A DNA stretch of 64,000 bases, from contig JAEUQF010000165.1 in NCBI GenBank assembly GCA_016789745.1, positions 1-64,000 of the forward strand, written 5' to 3'. Under the pieces are notes generated by a model. The model worked only from the letters and a program-made list of their open reading frames with translations. It was not told where the DNA came from and did not search any database. Source of the DNA: Bryobacterales bacterium (GTDB lineage Bacteria; Acidobacteriota; Terriglobia; Bryobacterales; Bryobacteraceae). Positions 54,933 through 62,927 of this stretch are shown here, piece after piece; position 1 is the stretch's first letter; each line of letters begins with the position of its first letter. A program made the position numbers and the translations under genes.

Positions 54933-56263
54933 AACGAATTTCCATCCATTCGGCAATAGTGGCGATCCTGGCGGGATGTCTCCTGCTGGTGGCCCAGACT
55001 GACTTCACCGGCGTTCTCACGAGTGGCGAACGTCCCACGATTGCCATCCCCGACTTTCGTGGCACCGGCGCCGCCGCGCCGTTCATGACGGCGTTCAATC
55101 AGACGCTGTACCAGGAGATCGAGAACTCGGGCGCGTTCAAGATGGTGGGCAAGAGCCTCATGCCCCGGAACAACCCGCAGGTGCCCACCGACGTGCGCGA
55201 GTCGGCTCGGGGAACCGGCTACGCCCTGTCGGATTGGTCGGGCCCGCCCGTCAGCACGAATTATCTGACTTTCGGCTATACCGGTGTGCAGAACGAGCAG
55301 ATCGTGCTGTTCGGCTACCTCTATAACGTGCTGCAGCCGCAGAACCCGCAGGTGATCGGCAAGCTCTACTTTGGCCCGTTAACCGAAGCCGGAGCCAAAC
55401 AGGTGGCCCGCGAGTTCGCCGCCGACATTCTGAAGCTGATGGGCATTGAAGGCCTGGCCGGGTCGAAGGTCTACTTCGTTTCCAGCCGCGGCGGCGAAAA
55501 ACAGATCTGGCAGATGGACTATGACGGCTCCAACCAGCGGGCCTTTTCGAATTACCGCGAACTGTGCACCATGCCATCGGTATCGAATGATGGCACGCGG
55601 GTGGCGTTCACTCGGTTCACGCCCGGCGGCCCGCAGATCATGATGCACACCGACACGGGCCGCAAACTGCCGTTTCTGAATCCTCCCGGATCGCTGAACG
55701 CGACCTTGAGTTTCAGCCCTGATGGCAGTAAGGTGGCCTTTGCCTCGAAAGTGAGCGGCTTCTCGCAAATCCATCTGGCGAACGCCGATGGCAGCGGGCT
55801 GCAGCGGATCACCAATACGCGCGCCATTGAAGTGGAGCCGAAGATCAACCCGAAGACCGGCGTGGACATCGTGTTCGTGTCGGGGCGCGGCGGGGTGCAG
55901 CAAATCTATAGAATGAATATTGATGGAGCCAACGTCACCCGGTTGACCAGCGGAGAGGGTCAGGCAAGCAATCCGGCCTGGCACCCGAATGGGACCCATA
56001 TCGCCTTTGCGTGGACGCGGGGGTATGAGCCGGGGAATTGGAATATCTTCATAATGGATGTAGCCACGCAAAAGTTCGTGCAGTTGACACGGGGGCAGGG
56101 CCGCAATGAAAACCCCTCGTGGGCGCCCGATGGCCGGCATCTGGTGTTCAGTTCCAATCGGAACGGCTCATCCCAGATCTACTCGATGCTGGCGGATGGC
56201 AGTCAGATACGGCAGTTGACCGGAGCCGGGCGCAATGAGATGCCCGTATGGAGTAAGCAGTAG
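54929..56263 (+). CDS. tolB: Tol-Pal system protein TolB
   Basis: 444 residues with a signal peptide (SIHSAIVAILAGCLLLVAQ). The N-terminal TolB domain (about 32-175) opens with RPTIAIPDFRGTGAAAPF and is followed by a six-bladed PD40 propeller (about 180-440) with blades such as SFSPDGSKVAFASK and SWAPDGRHLVFSSN. The repeated (N/D)xDGxxxxxLT units are typical. It binds Pal in the periplasm and helps outer-membrane constriction at division. It is translationally coupled to the TolA-like gene. Confidence 0.95.
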   Translation: MKRISIHSAIVAILAGCLLLVAQTDFTGVLTSGERPTIAIPDFRGTGAAAPFMTAFNQTLYQEIENSGAFKMVGKSLMPRNNPQVPTDVRESARGTGYALSDWSGPPVSTNYLTFGYTGVQNEQIVLFGYLYNVLQPQNPQVIGKLYFGPLTEAGAKQVAREFAADILKLMGIEGLAGSKVYFVSSRGGEKQIWQMDYDGSNQRAFSNYRELCTMPSVSNDGTRVAFTRFTPGGPQIMMHTDTGRKLPFLNPPGSLNATLSFSPDGSKVAFASKVSGFSQIHLANADGSGLQRITNTRAIEVEPKINPKTGVDIVFVSGRGGVQQIYRMNIDGANVTRLTSGEGQASNPAWHPNGTHIAFAWTRGYEPGNWNIFIMDVATQKFVQLTRGQGRNENPSWAPDGRHLVFSSNRNGSSQIYSMLADGSQIRQLTGAGRNEMPVWSKQ

Positions 56264-56351
56264 ATACCCCGGCGTGTTGGGGAAAGGTTTAGAGATCTGC
56301 GATGCCTTGCCCGTCGAAAGGCGAACGGTGGGGCACAGGGAGGCAAAGGTA

Positions 56352-57395
56352 ATGAGAAAGCGTCAAGTTGGTGTGTTCCTCGTCGCCATGACGATGATGT
56401 TTGCGTTCACGGGTTGCAGGAAGAAGGGGCCCGCGCCGCCACCGCCGCCGCGCGCCGATTTCCGGCTGCCCGATCCGCCCGCCGCACCGCGGGGTGGGGT
56501 AACCAGTTTCAGTGTCGAGCCGAGCGCTATCGAGCGCGGCCAGTCGGCAACGTTGCGTTGGTCGACGTCGAATGCGGTGGGTGTGCGCATTGAAGCGAGC
56601 GACGGCCGTGTGATGGGCGGATGCTCGGATGCCGACGGCGAGGCCGCATCGGCTGCCATCCGCGCCGCCATGGCGCTGGAAGCCGCTCGTGGTCCGGCCG
56701 GTGCCGCCACCGGAGCAAATGCCGAACAGGCAAAATCGCAATTGGCGAAACTGGAAGCCGACGCTACCGCAGCAGCGCAAAAGGCAGGTATGAGCCTGCA
56801 GGATGCGTTGACCGGTGCGCGGAACATTGTTTCCGGCGCAACGCTGCCCGCCGCGTCGATGGCCAAGAACAGCCTGCCGCCCACGGGCAGCATGCAGGTG
56901 AACCCGAACGACACGGTAACGTATACTCTCATCGTGTTCGGTCCGGGCGGAGTGTCGCGCCAGCAGGTAACGCTGCGCGTCGCTGCTCCGGCACCGCCGC
57001 CGCCTCCGGCCGCCCCGCGTACCATTACGCTCTCGGAACGTATCTCGAAGGAAGTGCAGGACATCTTCTTCAATTACGACAAGAGCGATCTGCGTGAGAG
57101 CGACCGCGCGATTTTGCAGCGAAACGCCGAAGCGCTGCGCAACATCTTCCGGGATATCCCCACCGGGTTTGTCGAAGTGGAAGGCCACTGCGACGAACGC
57201 GGGTCGGCCGAATACAACCTTGGCTTGGGCGACCGGCGCTCGACCACGACGCGTGAGTTCCTGGTGCAGTTGGGTGTTCCTGCCGAGCGGCTGAAGTCGA
57301 TCAGCTACGGCAAGGAACGGCCTTCCTGCACCGAGTCGAATGAAGGGTGCTGGCAGAAGAACCGCCGCGCACACTTCGTCGGCGTGGATCAGTAA
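56352..57395 (+). CDS. pal: Peptidoglycan-associated lipoprotein Pal, with enlarged N-terminal region
   Basis: 347 residues from ATG 56352 (GGAGG upstream), twice the length of E. coli Pal. The lipoprotein signal ends at C22 (FTGC). The C-terminal OmpA-like domain (about 226-345) is standard: FFNYDKSDLRESD, VEGHCDERGSAEYNLGLG, DRRSTTTREFLVQLG and NRRAHFV. Between them is an Ig-like domain whose strands (about 50-86 and 176-211) are separated by an Ala-rich helical insertion of about 90 residues. It anchors the outer membrane to peptidoglycan. Confidence 0.92.
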   Translation: MRKRQVGVFLVAMTMMFAFTGCRKKGPAPPPPPRADFRLPDPPAAPRGGVTSFSVEPSAIERGQSATLRWSTSNAVGVRIEASDGRVMGGCSDADGEAASAAIRAAMALEAARGPAGAATGANAEQAKSQLAKLEADATAAAQKAGMSLQDALTGARNIVSGATLPAASMAKNSLPPTGSMQVNPNDTVTYTLIVFGPGGVSRQQVTLRVAAPAPPPPPAAPRTITLSERISKEVQDIFFNYDKSDLRESDRAILQRNAEALRNIFRDIPTGFVEVEGHCDERGSAEYNLGLGDRRSTTTREFLVQLGVPAERLKSISYGKERPSCTESNEGCWQKNRRAHFVGVDQ

Positions 57396-57408
57396 GAGTG
57401 AGTGACGG

Positions 57409-57438
57409 GGCCGGCGCTGTTTCAGGGCAGCGCCGGCC
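57409..57438 (+). other. GC-rich stem-loop between pal and cpoB
   Basis: A perfect 11-base stem, GGCCGGCGCTG (57409-57419) with CAGCGCCGGCC (57428-57438), closes an eight-base loop. No U-run follows, so it may be a weak attenuator or an mRNA-stabilising hairpin that lowers cpoB expression relative to pal. Confidence 0.55.
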
Positions 57439-57461
57439 TCCGGATTTCCGATGAGGAGCGT

Positions 57462-58370
57462 ATGACTTTTTCCCGTCTTGGGCTGCCGATTCTGGTTCTG
57501 GCCGCGACCCCTGTGTTCGCCCAGAAGACCAATGATCTGATCCGCGAGTTGCAGCGCGATGTCGCGACCATGCAGCAGGACCTGCGGACTCTCAACAGCA
57601 AGTTCGACGAAAAAATGGCTGTGGTGACCACACTGCAGCAGAACACGCTGGGCGAGGCCGGTTCGGCGAGCAAGGGCGTCGCCGTTTTGGACCGGCAGAT
57701 CAAGGACAGCCTCAAAGAACAGCAGAATATGGTGGCGGCGCCGGTGGCCGCGCTCGGCCAGAAGGTCGACTCCATGAGCCAGGACTATCAGGCTCTGACT
57801 GAGAATGTGAAGGATCTGAACACGCGGATGCAGCGGCTGCAGACCACGCTCAAAGAGATCCAGGATGCGGTGAACATGCTGGCCGCCCGCAGTGCGCCGC
57901 CGCCGCCCACTCCCGATGGTGGCGCCACTCCCCCGGCTCCCGGTGCCCAGGGCGGCCCCCCCGCCGGTGTCAGCGCCGAGCAGGTCTATCTGAACGCCAT
58001 GAAGGATAAGGATGGCGGCAACTTCGACCTCGCGCTCACCGAGTTCCAAGATTTCCTGCGATGGTTCCCGGCGGCCGAACTGGCCCCCAACGCGCAGTAT
58101 TACGTGGGCGAGTGCCTCTATTACAAGAATGACTTCGAAGCGGCGATTCCGGCCTTCGATGCGGTACTCGAAAAGTACGGTGACAGCAATAAGGCTCCCG
58201 ATGCGCTCTATTTGAAGGGCCGCGCGCTGCTGCGTCTGGAACAGCGGTCCAAGGCGATGCAGGTTTTCGATGAGCTGGCTAAGAAGTATCCCACCACGGA
58301 GGCCGCTCGCAAGGCTCGCGAGATGCGCAAGAACCTCGCTCCGGCTCCCGCCACGAAGAAGAAGCGCTAA
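57462..58370 (+). CDS. cpoB: Cell division coordinator CpoB (YbgF) of the Tol-Pal system
   Basis: 302 residues from ATG 57462 (GAGGAGCG upstream). A signal peptide (LGLPILVLAATPVFA) precedes a coiled-coil N-terminal part (about 22-140, with DLIRELQRDVATMQQDLRTL). A Pro-rich linker (SAPPPPTPDG...) leads to a C-terminal TPR domain (about 175-290: FDLALTEFQDFLRWFPAAEL, AQYYVGECLYYKNDFEAAIP). This is the CpoB layout and the gene sits in the canonical place after pal. It links peptidoglycan synthesis with outer-membrane constriction. Confidence 0.92.
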   Translation: MTFSRLGLPILVLAATPVFAQKTNDLIRELQRDVATMQQDLRTLNSKFDEKMAVVTTLQQNTLGEAGSASKGVAVLDRQIKDSLKEQQNMVAAPVAALGQKVDSMSQDYQALTENVKDLNTRMQRLQTTLKEIQDAVNMLAARSAPPPPTPDGGATPPAPGAQGGPPAGVSAEQVYLNAMKDKDGGNFDLALTEFQDFLRWFPAAELAPNAQYYVGECLYYKNDFEAAIPAFDAVLEKYGDSNKAPDALYLKGRALLRLEQRSKAMQVFDELAKKYPTTEAARKAREMRKNLAPAPATKKKR

Positions 58371-58372
58371 TC

Positions 58373-59368
58373 ATGCGCGGTTGGGTCATCCTCTGGCTGG
58401 CGGCCGTGACCCTTTCCTGGGCGCAGCAACCTTCCACCACCTCCGGCACTCCTCGCACCCTCTACGCCTTCCCCGGCAAGTCGCCCGTATTGGACGGCGT
58501 GATCGAGCCCGGGGAATGGGATGACGCCACGCAGTTCTTCGGCGTCAAGGATTGGGTGCCGCAGTTTTCCCCCACCACCGACCCCAACGACCTCTCCCTG
58601 CACGGCTACGTGAAGCACGACGGCACGCGGCTGTATTTCGCCTTTATCGTCACCGATGACGTGCTCTATGGCCTCGATACGGAGCGTTGGCTGCCGGACA
58701 ACAATCCGCAGGCGCACGAACTCACCCCGAAAGGCTATCCCTGGTTCGGCGACGAGATGGAGATCCTCCTCAACCCCACCAATAAATGGGAGGGCAACGA
58801 GAGCGTGTCGGGCAACGGGCAGAGTTGGCAGATGGTCTGCAACCTGACCAAGAGCCGCAAGGGCGGCGTGGGCGCAGGGGGCCTGCTGGAAGGCGAGCCG
58901 CGCAGCAAAGCCGAAGTTTGGAATACCTATCAGAAGTGGATTGAAGACGGCGCGCAGGAATGCAGCGCCAAGGTGCGGCCCGAAGGCAAGGGATATGTAA
59001 TCGAGTGGGCCATCAACTTTGACCCTTGCCTCGAAGTGGAGCCGGGCCGGTTCTATTCGCGCGAGATGGGCAACAAGGCCATGGGCCTGAACATCGCCCT
59101 CGGCGATCTGGATGAGAAGGAAAAAGGGCAGGGGAATTTCGGCAACTTCCATCATGAAGACTGGTTTGCCGGAGCCAAGAACGTCCGCACGCAACTGCGA
59201 TACTTTGGAACTTTATGGATGATGTCCGACCTGTACACGCCTCCGCCGCAGACGGCGAAACCGGCAGCCCCGGCGCCGGCCAAGAAGAAGGCCGCGTCGA
59301 GCAGCGGAAAGAAACGGTCGAAGAGTACGCCAAAAAAATCGACCTCGAAATCCTCCAAGCAGCGCTGA
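58373..59368 (+). CDS. CBM9-like sugar-binding domain protein, exported
   Basis: 331 residues, two bases after cpoB. A signal peptide (MRGWVILWLAAVTLSWAQ) is followed by a carbohydrate-binding module 9-like fold (about 38-280), seen in PVLDGVIEPGEWDDATQF, LYFAFIVTDDVLYG, WFGDEMEILLNP and GYVIEWAINFDP. Residues about 290-331 are a low-complexity tail of Ala/Pro then Lys/Ser (AKKKAASSSGKKRSKSTPKK). The last 154 bases also encode the start of the downstream DeoC-fold frame. Such proteins bind oligosaccharides; the ligand is unknown. Confidence 0.83.
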   Translation: MRGWVILWLAAVTLSWAQQPSTTSGTPRTLYAFPGKSPVLDGVIEPGEWDDATQFFGVKDWVPQFSPTTDPNDLSLHGYVKHDGTRLYFAFIVTDDVLYGLDTERWLPDNNPQAHELTPKGYPWFGDEMEILLNPTNKWEGNESVSGNGQSWQMVCNLTKSRKGGVGAGGLLEGEPRSKAEVWNTYQKWIEDGAQECSAKVRPEGKGYVIEWAINFDPCLEVEPGRFYSREMGNKAMGLNIALGDLDEKEKGQGNFGNFHHEDWFAGAKNVRTQLRYFGTLWMMSDLYTPPPQTAKPAAPAPAKKKAASSSGKKRSKSTPKKSTSKSSKQR

Positions 59369-59976
59369 CCGAAGACCAGCTGTACCACCAGTGCCTGACC
59401 GCGCGGGCGCTGGGCGTGGGTGCCGTGGTGGTGCGTCCGTGCGATGTCGATTCCGCCTTGCGTTATCTGCATCTGGGCGTGGTACGCGTCGGCAGCACCG
59501 TCGGCCATCCGTTCGGCACCGCCTCCACCGCCGTCAAGGTGTATGAATGCCGCGACCTGCTGCGCCGCGGCGTCAAGCAGATCAACGCCTATGTGAATCC
59601 CGGCAAGATGATCAGCCGCCAGTTCCAGAACGAAGAGGTGGAGTTGATCCAGTTGGCCGATGCCTGTATCGAAGCCGGCGCGACGTTGAAGGTGGTGTTG
59701 GATAGCCGCCTCATGCCCGAAGAGATGACCATCATCCTCTGCCGCATGGCCAAGCGCGTCAATGCGCACTTTGTCACCACCACGGAGCCGAAGAACCTGG
59801 AACTGGTACGCAAGCACTGTGGCTTCCGCGTCGACACCGAAGTAGGCGGCATTACGGCATTGGAACAGGCTGAGCAGGCCTTCGCCCTGGGATGCACGCG
59901 GATTAGGACGCACCATCCGCAGCCGATCCTCGACGCATATTCTGCTAGTCTTAAGGCGGGGATCCCCGCCACCTAG
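59215..59976 (+). CDS. DeoC-fold aldolase-like protein lacking the catalytic lysines
   Basis: 253 residues from ATG 59215, the only usable start codon before the conserved core; it lies inside the CBM9 gene. The deoxyribose-phosphate-aldolase TIM barrel begins near residue 36 (YAKKIDLEIL) and shows VGSTVGHPFGTASTAVK and VGGITALEQAEQAFALGC. Compared from memory with E. coli and Thermotoga DeoC, the Schiff-base Lys (FVKTSTG) is Thr (FVTTTEP), the second Lys (VKASGG) is Thr (DTEVGG) and the catalytic Asp (IDMVIN) is Asn (INAYVN). So it is probably not a DERA aldolase; function unknown. Confidence 0.78.
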   Translation: MDDVRPVHASAADGETGSPGAGQEEGRVEQRKETVEEYAKKIDLEILQAALTEDQLYHQCLTARALGVGAVVVRPCDVDSALRYLHLGVVRVGSTVGHPFGTASTAVKVYECRDLLRRGVKQINAYVNPGKMISRQFQNEEVELIQLADACIEAGATLKVVLDSRLMPEEMTIILCRMAKRVNAHFVTTTEPKNLELVRKHCGFRVDTEVGGITALEQAEQAFALGCTRIRTHHPQPILDAYSASLKAGIPAT

Positions 59977-60009
59977 GAACTTCCAGCAAGATCCTGGTTA
60001 GCGCTCGAT

Positions 60010-60891
60010 ATGAAGGTTTCGTTCGGCAGTTGGGCATTCATCTTCGGGCAGCATGCGGCCCGGCCGGTAGGCTTCGTGGAAGCCGTGGAGCGGATTGCGC
60101 AAGCCGGCTACGACGGCGTCGAGATCTCGGGATTCGCCCCGCACGTCACCCTGGAAGACTACGCCACCCCGGAAGCGCGCGCCCAATTGCGACGATTACT
60201 GGCCGATAACGGGCTGGGCGTATCGGGCTATGTCCCGGACCTCACCTACAACAATCTGCTCTCGGAAAACAAGCGGCAACGCTATCTGGACCGGCTGGCG
60301 CGCTGCGTGGAGTTCTGTCACGAAATCGGCTGCCCGGCGCTGCGTGTCGATACGGTGGCGGCACCCGGGTCAATAGGCGAGTCGGAAGTGGACGAAGCGG
60401 CGGCGCGGATCGCGGCCGTCTGGCGCGAAGCCGCCGCGAAGGCTGAACCGGCGAAGGTGAAGATCCTGTGGGAGTTCGAGCCGGGCTTCCTGTTCAACAA
60501 GCCATCGGAAGTGGTGAGCCTGTATGAGCGCGTGGGCCATGCCAACTTCTATATTCTGTTCGACCTCTGCCATGCCTATATGAGCGCCGTCATGGGCGCG
60601 CGGCAGACGGGGGATGCGGAGACGCTGAAGGGCGGCGTGGGCGAGTTTCTGGATATCCTGGCCGGACGGATCGGCCACGTGCACATCGTGGATGCCGACG
60701 GCACGCTCTATGGCGAAGAGACCAGCAATCACGTGCCACTGGGAGACGGGGTCATCAACTTTGAGGCTCTTCGTGGGAAGCTCCGGGCGCTGCCGGGCAT
60801 CAACTGGTGGTGTGTGGACCTGTCCTTCCGCCCCGATACCGAGAAACTGCTGGCACCCAGTCTGGAGTTTGTGCGGCGATTGCTACGGTAG
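60010..60891 (+). CDS. Sugar phosphate isomerase / epimerase-like TIM-barrel protein
   Basis: 293 residues of the AP-endonuclease-2/xylose-isomerase-like fold. Motifs are AGYDGVEISGF (strand 2), CPALRVDTV, ILWEFEPGFLFN, FYILFDLCHAYM and HVHIVDADGTLYGE, the last with metal-binding His and Asp residues. It would isomerise or epimerise a sugar or inositol derivative in the cytoplasm. It starts 33 bases after the DeoC-like gene and lies five bases before the DUF202 gene, so they may form one unit. Substrate unknown. Confidence 0.86.
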   Translation: MKVSFGSWAFIFGQHAARPVGFVEAVERIAQAGYDGVEISGFAPHVTLEDYATPEARAQLRRLLADNGLGVSGYVPDLTYNNLLSENKRQRYLDRLARCVEFCHEIGCPALRVDTVAAPGSIGESEVDEAAARIAAVWREAAAKAEPAKVKILWEFEPGFLFNKPSEVVSLYERVGHANFYILFDLCHAYMSAVMGARQTGDAETLKGGVGEFLDILAGRIGHVHIVDADGTLYGEETSNHVPLGDGVINFEALRGKLRALPGINWWCVDLSFRPDTEKLLAPSLEFVRRLLR

Positions 60892-60896
60892 GGGTC

Positions 60897-61259
60897 ATGG
60901 CGGAAGTCGACCTGCGGCAGCATTTGGCAGCAGAACGCACCACCATGGCGGAGTTGCGCACCTGCCTGGCGCTGCTCGGTATCGGCTTCGTGGTCTCCAG
61001 ATTCAGCATTGAGACCGGCGAGCGCCCGTGGGGCCCGACGGTTGGCGTGATCCTGGTGATTCTGGGCGGCGCGATGGGCGTACTAAGCGCCATCCACTAC
61101 ATTCATCTGCAGCGGCGGTTGAATCAGGTGCAGGGGCTGCGCGAACGGCCCTCGCTTTCGACACTGGCCTTCTGCGTCATCGTCATCGTAGCGGCCGTCG
61201 TGCTGACCGTCTATCTGCTGGCCACCAATCCTACGGCAGGGCGCCCGGGCCTACGATGA
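60897..61259 (+). CDS. DUF202 family small membrane protein
   Basis: 120 residues from ATG 60897. The DUF202 motif AAERTTMAELRTCLALLGIG begins the first membrane segment; two more follow (VGVILVILGGAMGVLSAIHY and LAFCVIVIVAAVVLTVYLLA). The domain, related to VTC vacuolar transporter chaperone tails and YidH, has no proven function in bacteria. Its 3' end overlaps that of the opposing NDH-2 gene by 29 bases. Confidence 0.85.
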   Translation: MAEVDLRQHLAAERTTMAELRTCLALLGIGFVVSRFSIETGERPWGPTVGVILVILGGAMGVLSAIHYIHLQRRLNQVQGLRERPSLSTLAFCVIVIVAAVVLTVYLLATNPTAGRPGLR

Positions 61260-62520
61260 TCCTTGCCCCCCGGCTGAACGTGAAATAGTGGAAAGCCCAC
61301 TGCACGAACACCAGGATGCGGTTCTGAAAGCCCACCAGATACATCAGGTGAATGAACAGCCAAGCCAGCCACGCAATGAGGCCCGACAGCCGCACTGAGC
61401 CAAAATCGGCCACGGCGTGAGCACGCCCAATCACCGCCAGGCTGCCTTTATCCATGTAACGGAACGTGCCCGGCTCGGCTTGCCCCTGCACCCTGCGGCG
61501 GATTTCATCGGCGGCGAATCGCCCCATCTGCATGGCCGCTGGGGCCACGCCTGGCACCGGTTTGCCCTCGGAAACCACGGCCGCCAGATCGCCAATCACG
61601 AAAATCTCGGGGAACCCTTCGATGCTCAGGTTGGGCTGTACGACAACGCGCCCGGCGCGGTCCAGCTTCGCCCCGGTGCGGTCATACAGCAGCTTGCCCA
61701 TCGGCGACGCCTGCACCCCGGCCGCCCAGAACACCGAGCGGGCGGCGATGTGCTCCTCGTCGCCATTGTTGAGATAGGTAACGCCCCGCTCGTCGATGTT
61801 GGTGACGCGCAGTCCGGTGCGGGTACGAACGTTCAGGCCGATGAGCTGGTTGACGGCTTGTGCGGAGAGCTCTTCGGGGTAGGTGGAAAGAATTCGTGGC
61901 GAGGCATCCAGCAGAATGATCCGCGATTCCTCCGGATTAATATGCCGGAACTCATCGCGCAGAGTCTGGTTGGCCACTTCGCCGATGGCACCGGCCAGTT
62001 CCACCCCCGTCGGACCGCCACCCACAATCACGAACGTCAGCCATTCCCGGCGCAGTTCGGGTGAGGCTTCGCGTTCGGCGGCTTCGAACGCGAACAGCAG
62101 CCGTCGCCGGATCTCGGTGGCATCTTCCAGCGTCTTCAGGCCCGGCGCGAACTTCTCCCACTCCGGCCGGCCGAAGTAGCTATGGGTGGCGCCGGTGGCA
62201 ACGATCAGGCTGTCATAGGCGATTTCGCGGGTGTTGTCCACCACCACCAGCTTTGCGTCCGGCTTGAGATCGGTCACGGTGCCGAGCAGCACTTCGGCAT
62301 TCTTCTGTCTGCGGAGCGTGGTGCGGATGGGCGCGGCGATATCACCGGGCGACAGACCGCCGGTGGCCACCTGGTAGAGCAGCGGTTGGAACAGGTGGAA
62401 GTTGCGGCGGTCGATAACGGTGACCTTAACCGGTGCGCCGGAGAACCGGCGGGCGGCGTACAATCCCCCAAATCCTCCACCGATGATCACAACCTGATGA
62501 GGCTTCACCGGATGAGCCAT
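61231..62520 (-). CDS. ndh: Type II NADH dehydrogenase (NDH-2)
   Basis: 429 residues from ATG 62520, chosen for the GGGGGG stretch at 62527-62532; a longer frame adds 15 residues. It is a single-subunit flavoprotein that oxidises NADH with quinone without pumping protons. The FAD site is VVIIGGGFGGLYAARRF (near 14-19), the NADH site is VIVGGGPTGVELAGAI, and the second FAD motif is FVIGDLAAV. A hydrophobic C-terminal anchor (IAWLAWLFIHLMYLVGF) is present as in related NDH-2 proteins. It overlaps the upstream gene by 16 bases. Confidence 0.92.
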   Translation of the reverse strand: MAHPVKPHQVVIIGGGFGGLYAARRFSGAPVKVTVIDRRNFHLFQPLLYQVATGGLSPGDIAAPIRTTLRRQKNAEVLLGTVTDLKPDAKLVVVDNTREIAYDSLIVATGATHSYFGRPEWEKFAPGLKTLEDATEIRRRLLFAFEAAEREASPELRREWLTFVIVGGGPTGVELAGAIGEVANQTLRDEFRHINPEESRIILLDASPRILSTYPEELSAQAVNQLIGLNVRTRTGLRVTNIDERGVTYLNNGDEEHIAARSVFWAAGVQASPMGKLLYDRTGAKLDRAGRVVVQPNLSIEGFPEIFVIGDLAAVVSEGKPVPGVAPAAMQMGRFAADEIRRRVQGQAEPGTFRYMDKGSLAVIGRAHAVADFGSVRLSGLIAWLAWLFIHLMYLVGFQNRILVFVQWAFHYFTFSRGARIIVGPGALP

Positions 62521-62927
62521 AGCAATCCCCCCGCACGCAACGTCCAGGCCGCGGTCCGGATCCAATTGGAGGCCACCAGGCGTTCATGGCTGCGCGCTTC
62601 AAAGCCATGCTGCAGCACGTCGTGTTGCGGCACCTGCAGCCGAAAAGTCGACGCCCAGGTCACGGCTACCAGTGCCAGTCCAGCCCACGCCCACTCGCCG
62701 CGGAGCAGCGCCGGCGGCCGCAACACAAGCACGATGGCGGTAGCCAACTCCAACAGCATCGCGGGCGCCACGGCCAGCCCGGTCAGCTGGCGATGACGCG
62801 ACTCATACGCCGCGAAGTTTTCCGTTCCCACTTTGGCAAACAAAGGATAGTGCACCAGTTGCACGAACCAGATGAGGCCCGTCATATAGAGAGTAGCAGC
62901 CAGGTTGAGTTTTAGGATCCAATTCAT
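62505..62927 (-). CDS. Small integral membrane protein, hypothetical
   Basis: 140 residues with four membrane segments: about 5-25, 50-70, 80-97 and 118-138. The segment FVQLVHYPLFAKV resembles DUF1772-like membrane proteins, and a His/Arg-rich loop (QHDVLQHGFEARSHERLV) lies before the last helix. It sits between the protease gene (ATGA overlap) and NDH-2 (16-base overlap), so all three are in one transcript. A respiratory-chain accessory role is possible but unsupported. Confidence 0.75.
   Translation of the reverse strand: MNWILKLNLAATLYMTGLIWFVQLVHYPLFAKVGTENFAAYESRHRQLTGLAVAPAMLLELATAIVLVLRPPALLRGEWAWAGLALVAVTWASTFRLQVPQHDVLQHGFEARSHERLVASNWIRTAAWTLRAGGLLWLIR

Noticed and set aside
56289..58049. 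586-codon open frame on the minus strand
   Set aside because: It is antisense to pal and cpoB, both clearly identified, and its product has no recognisable domain.
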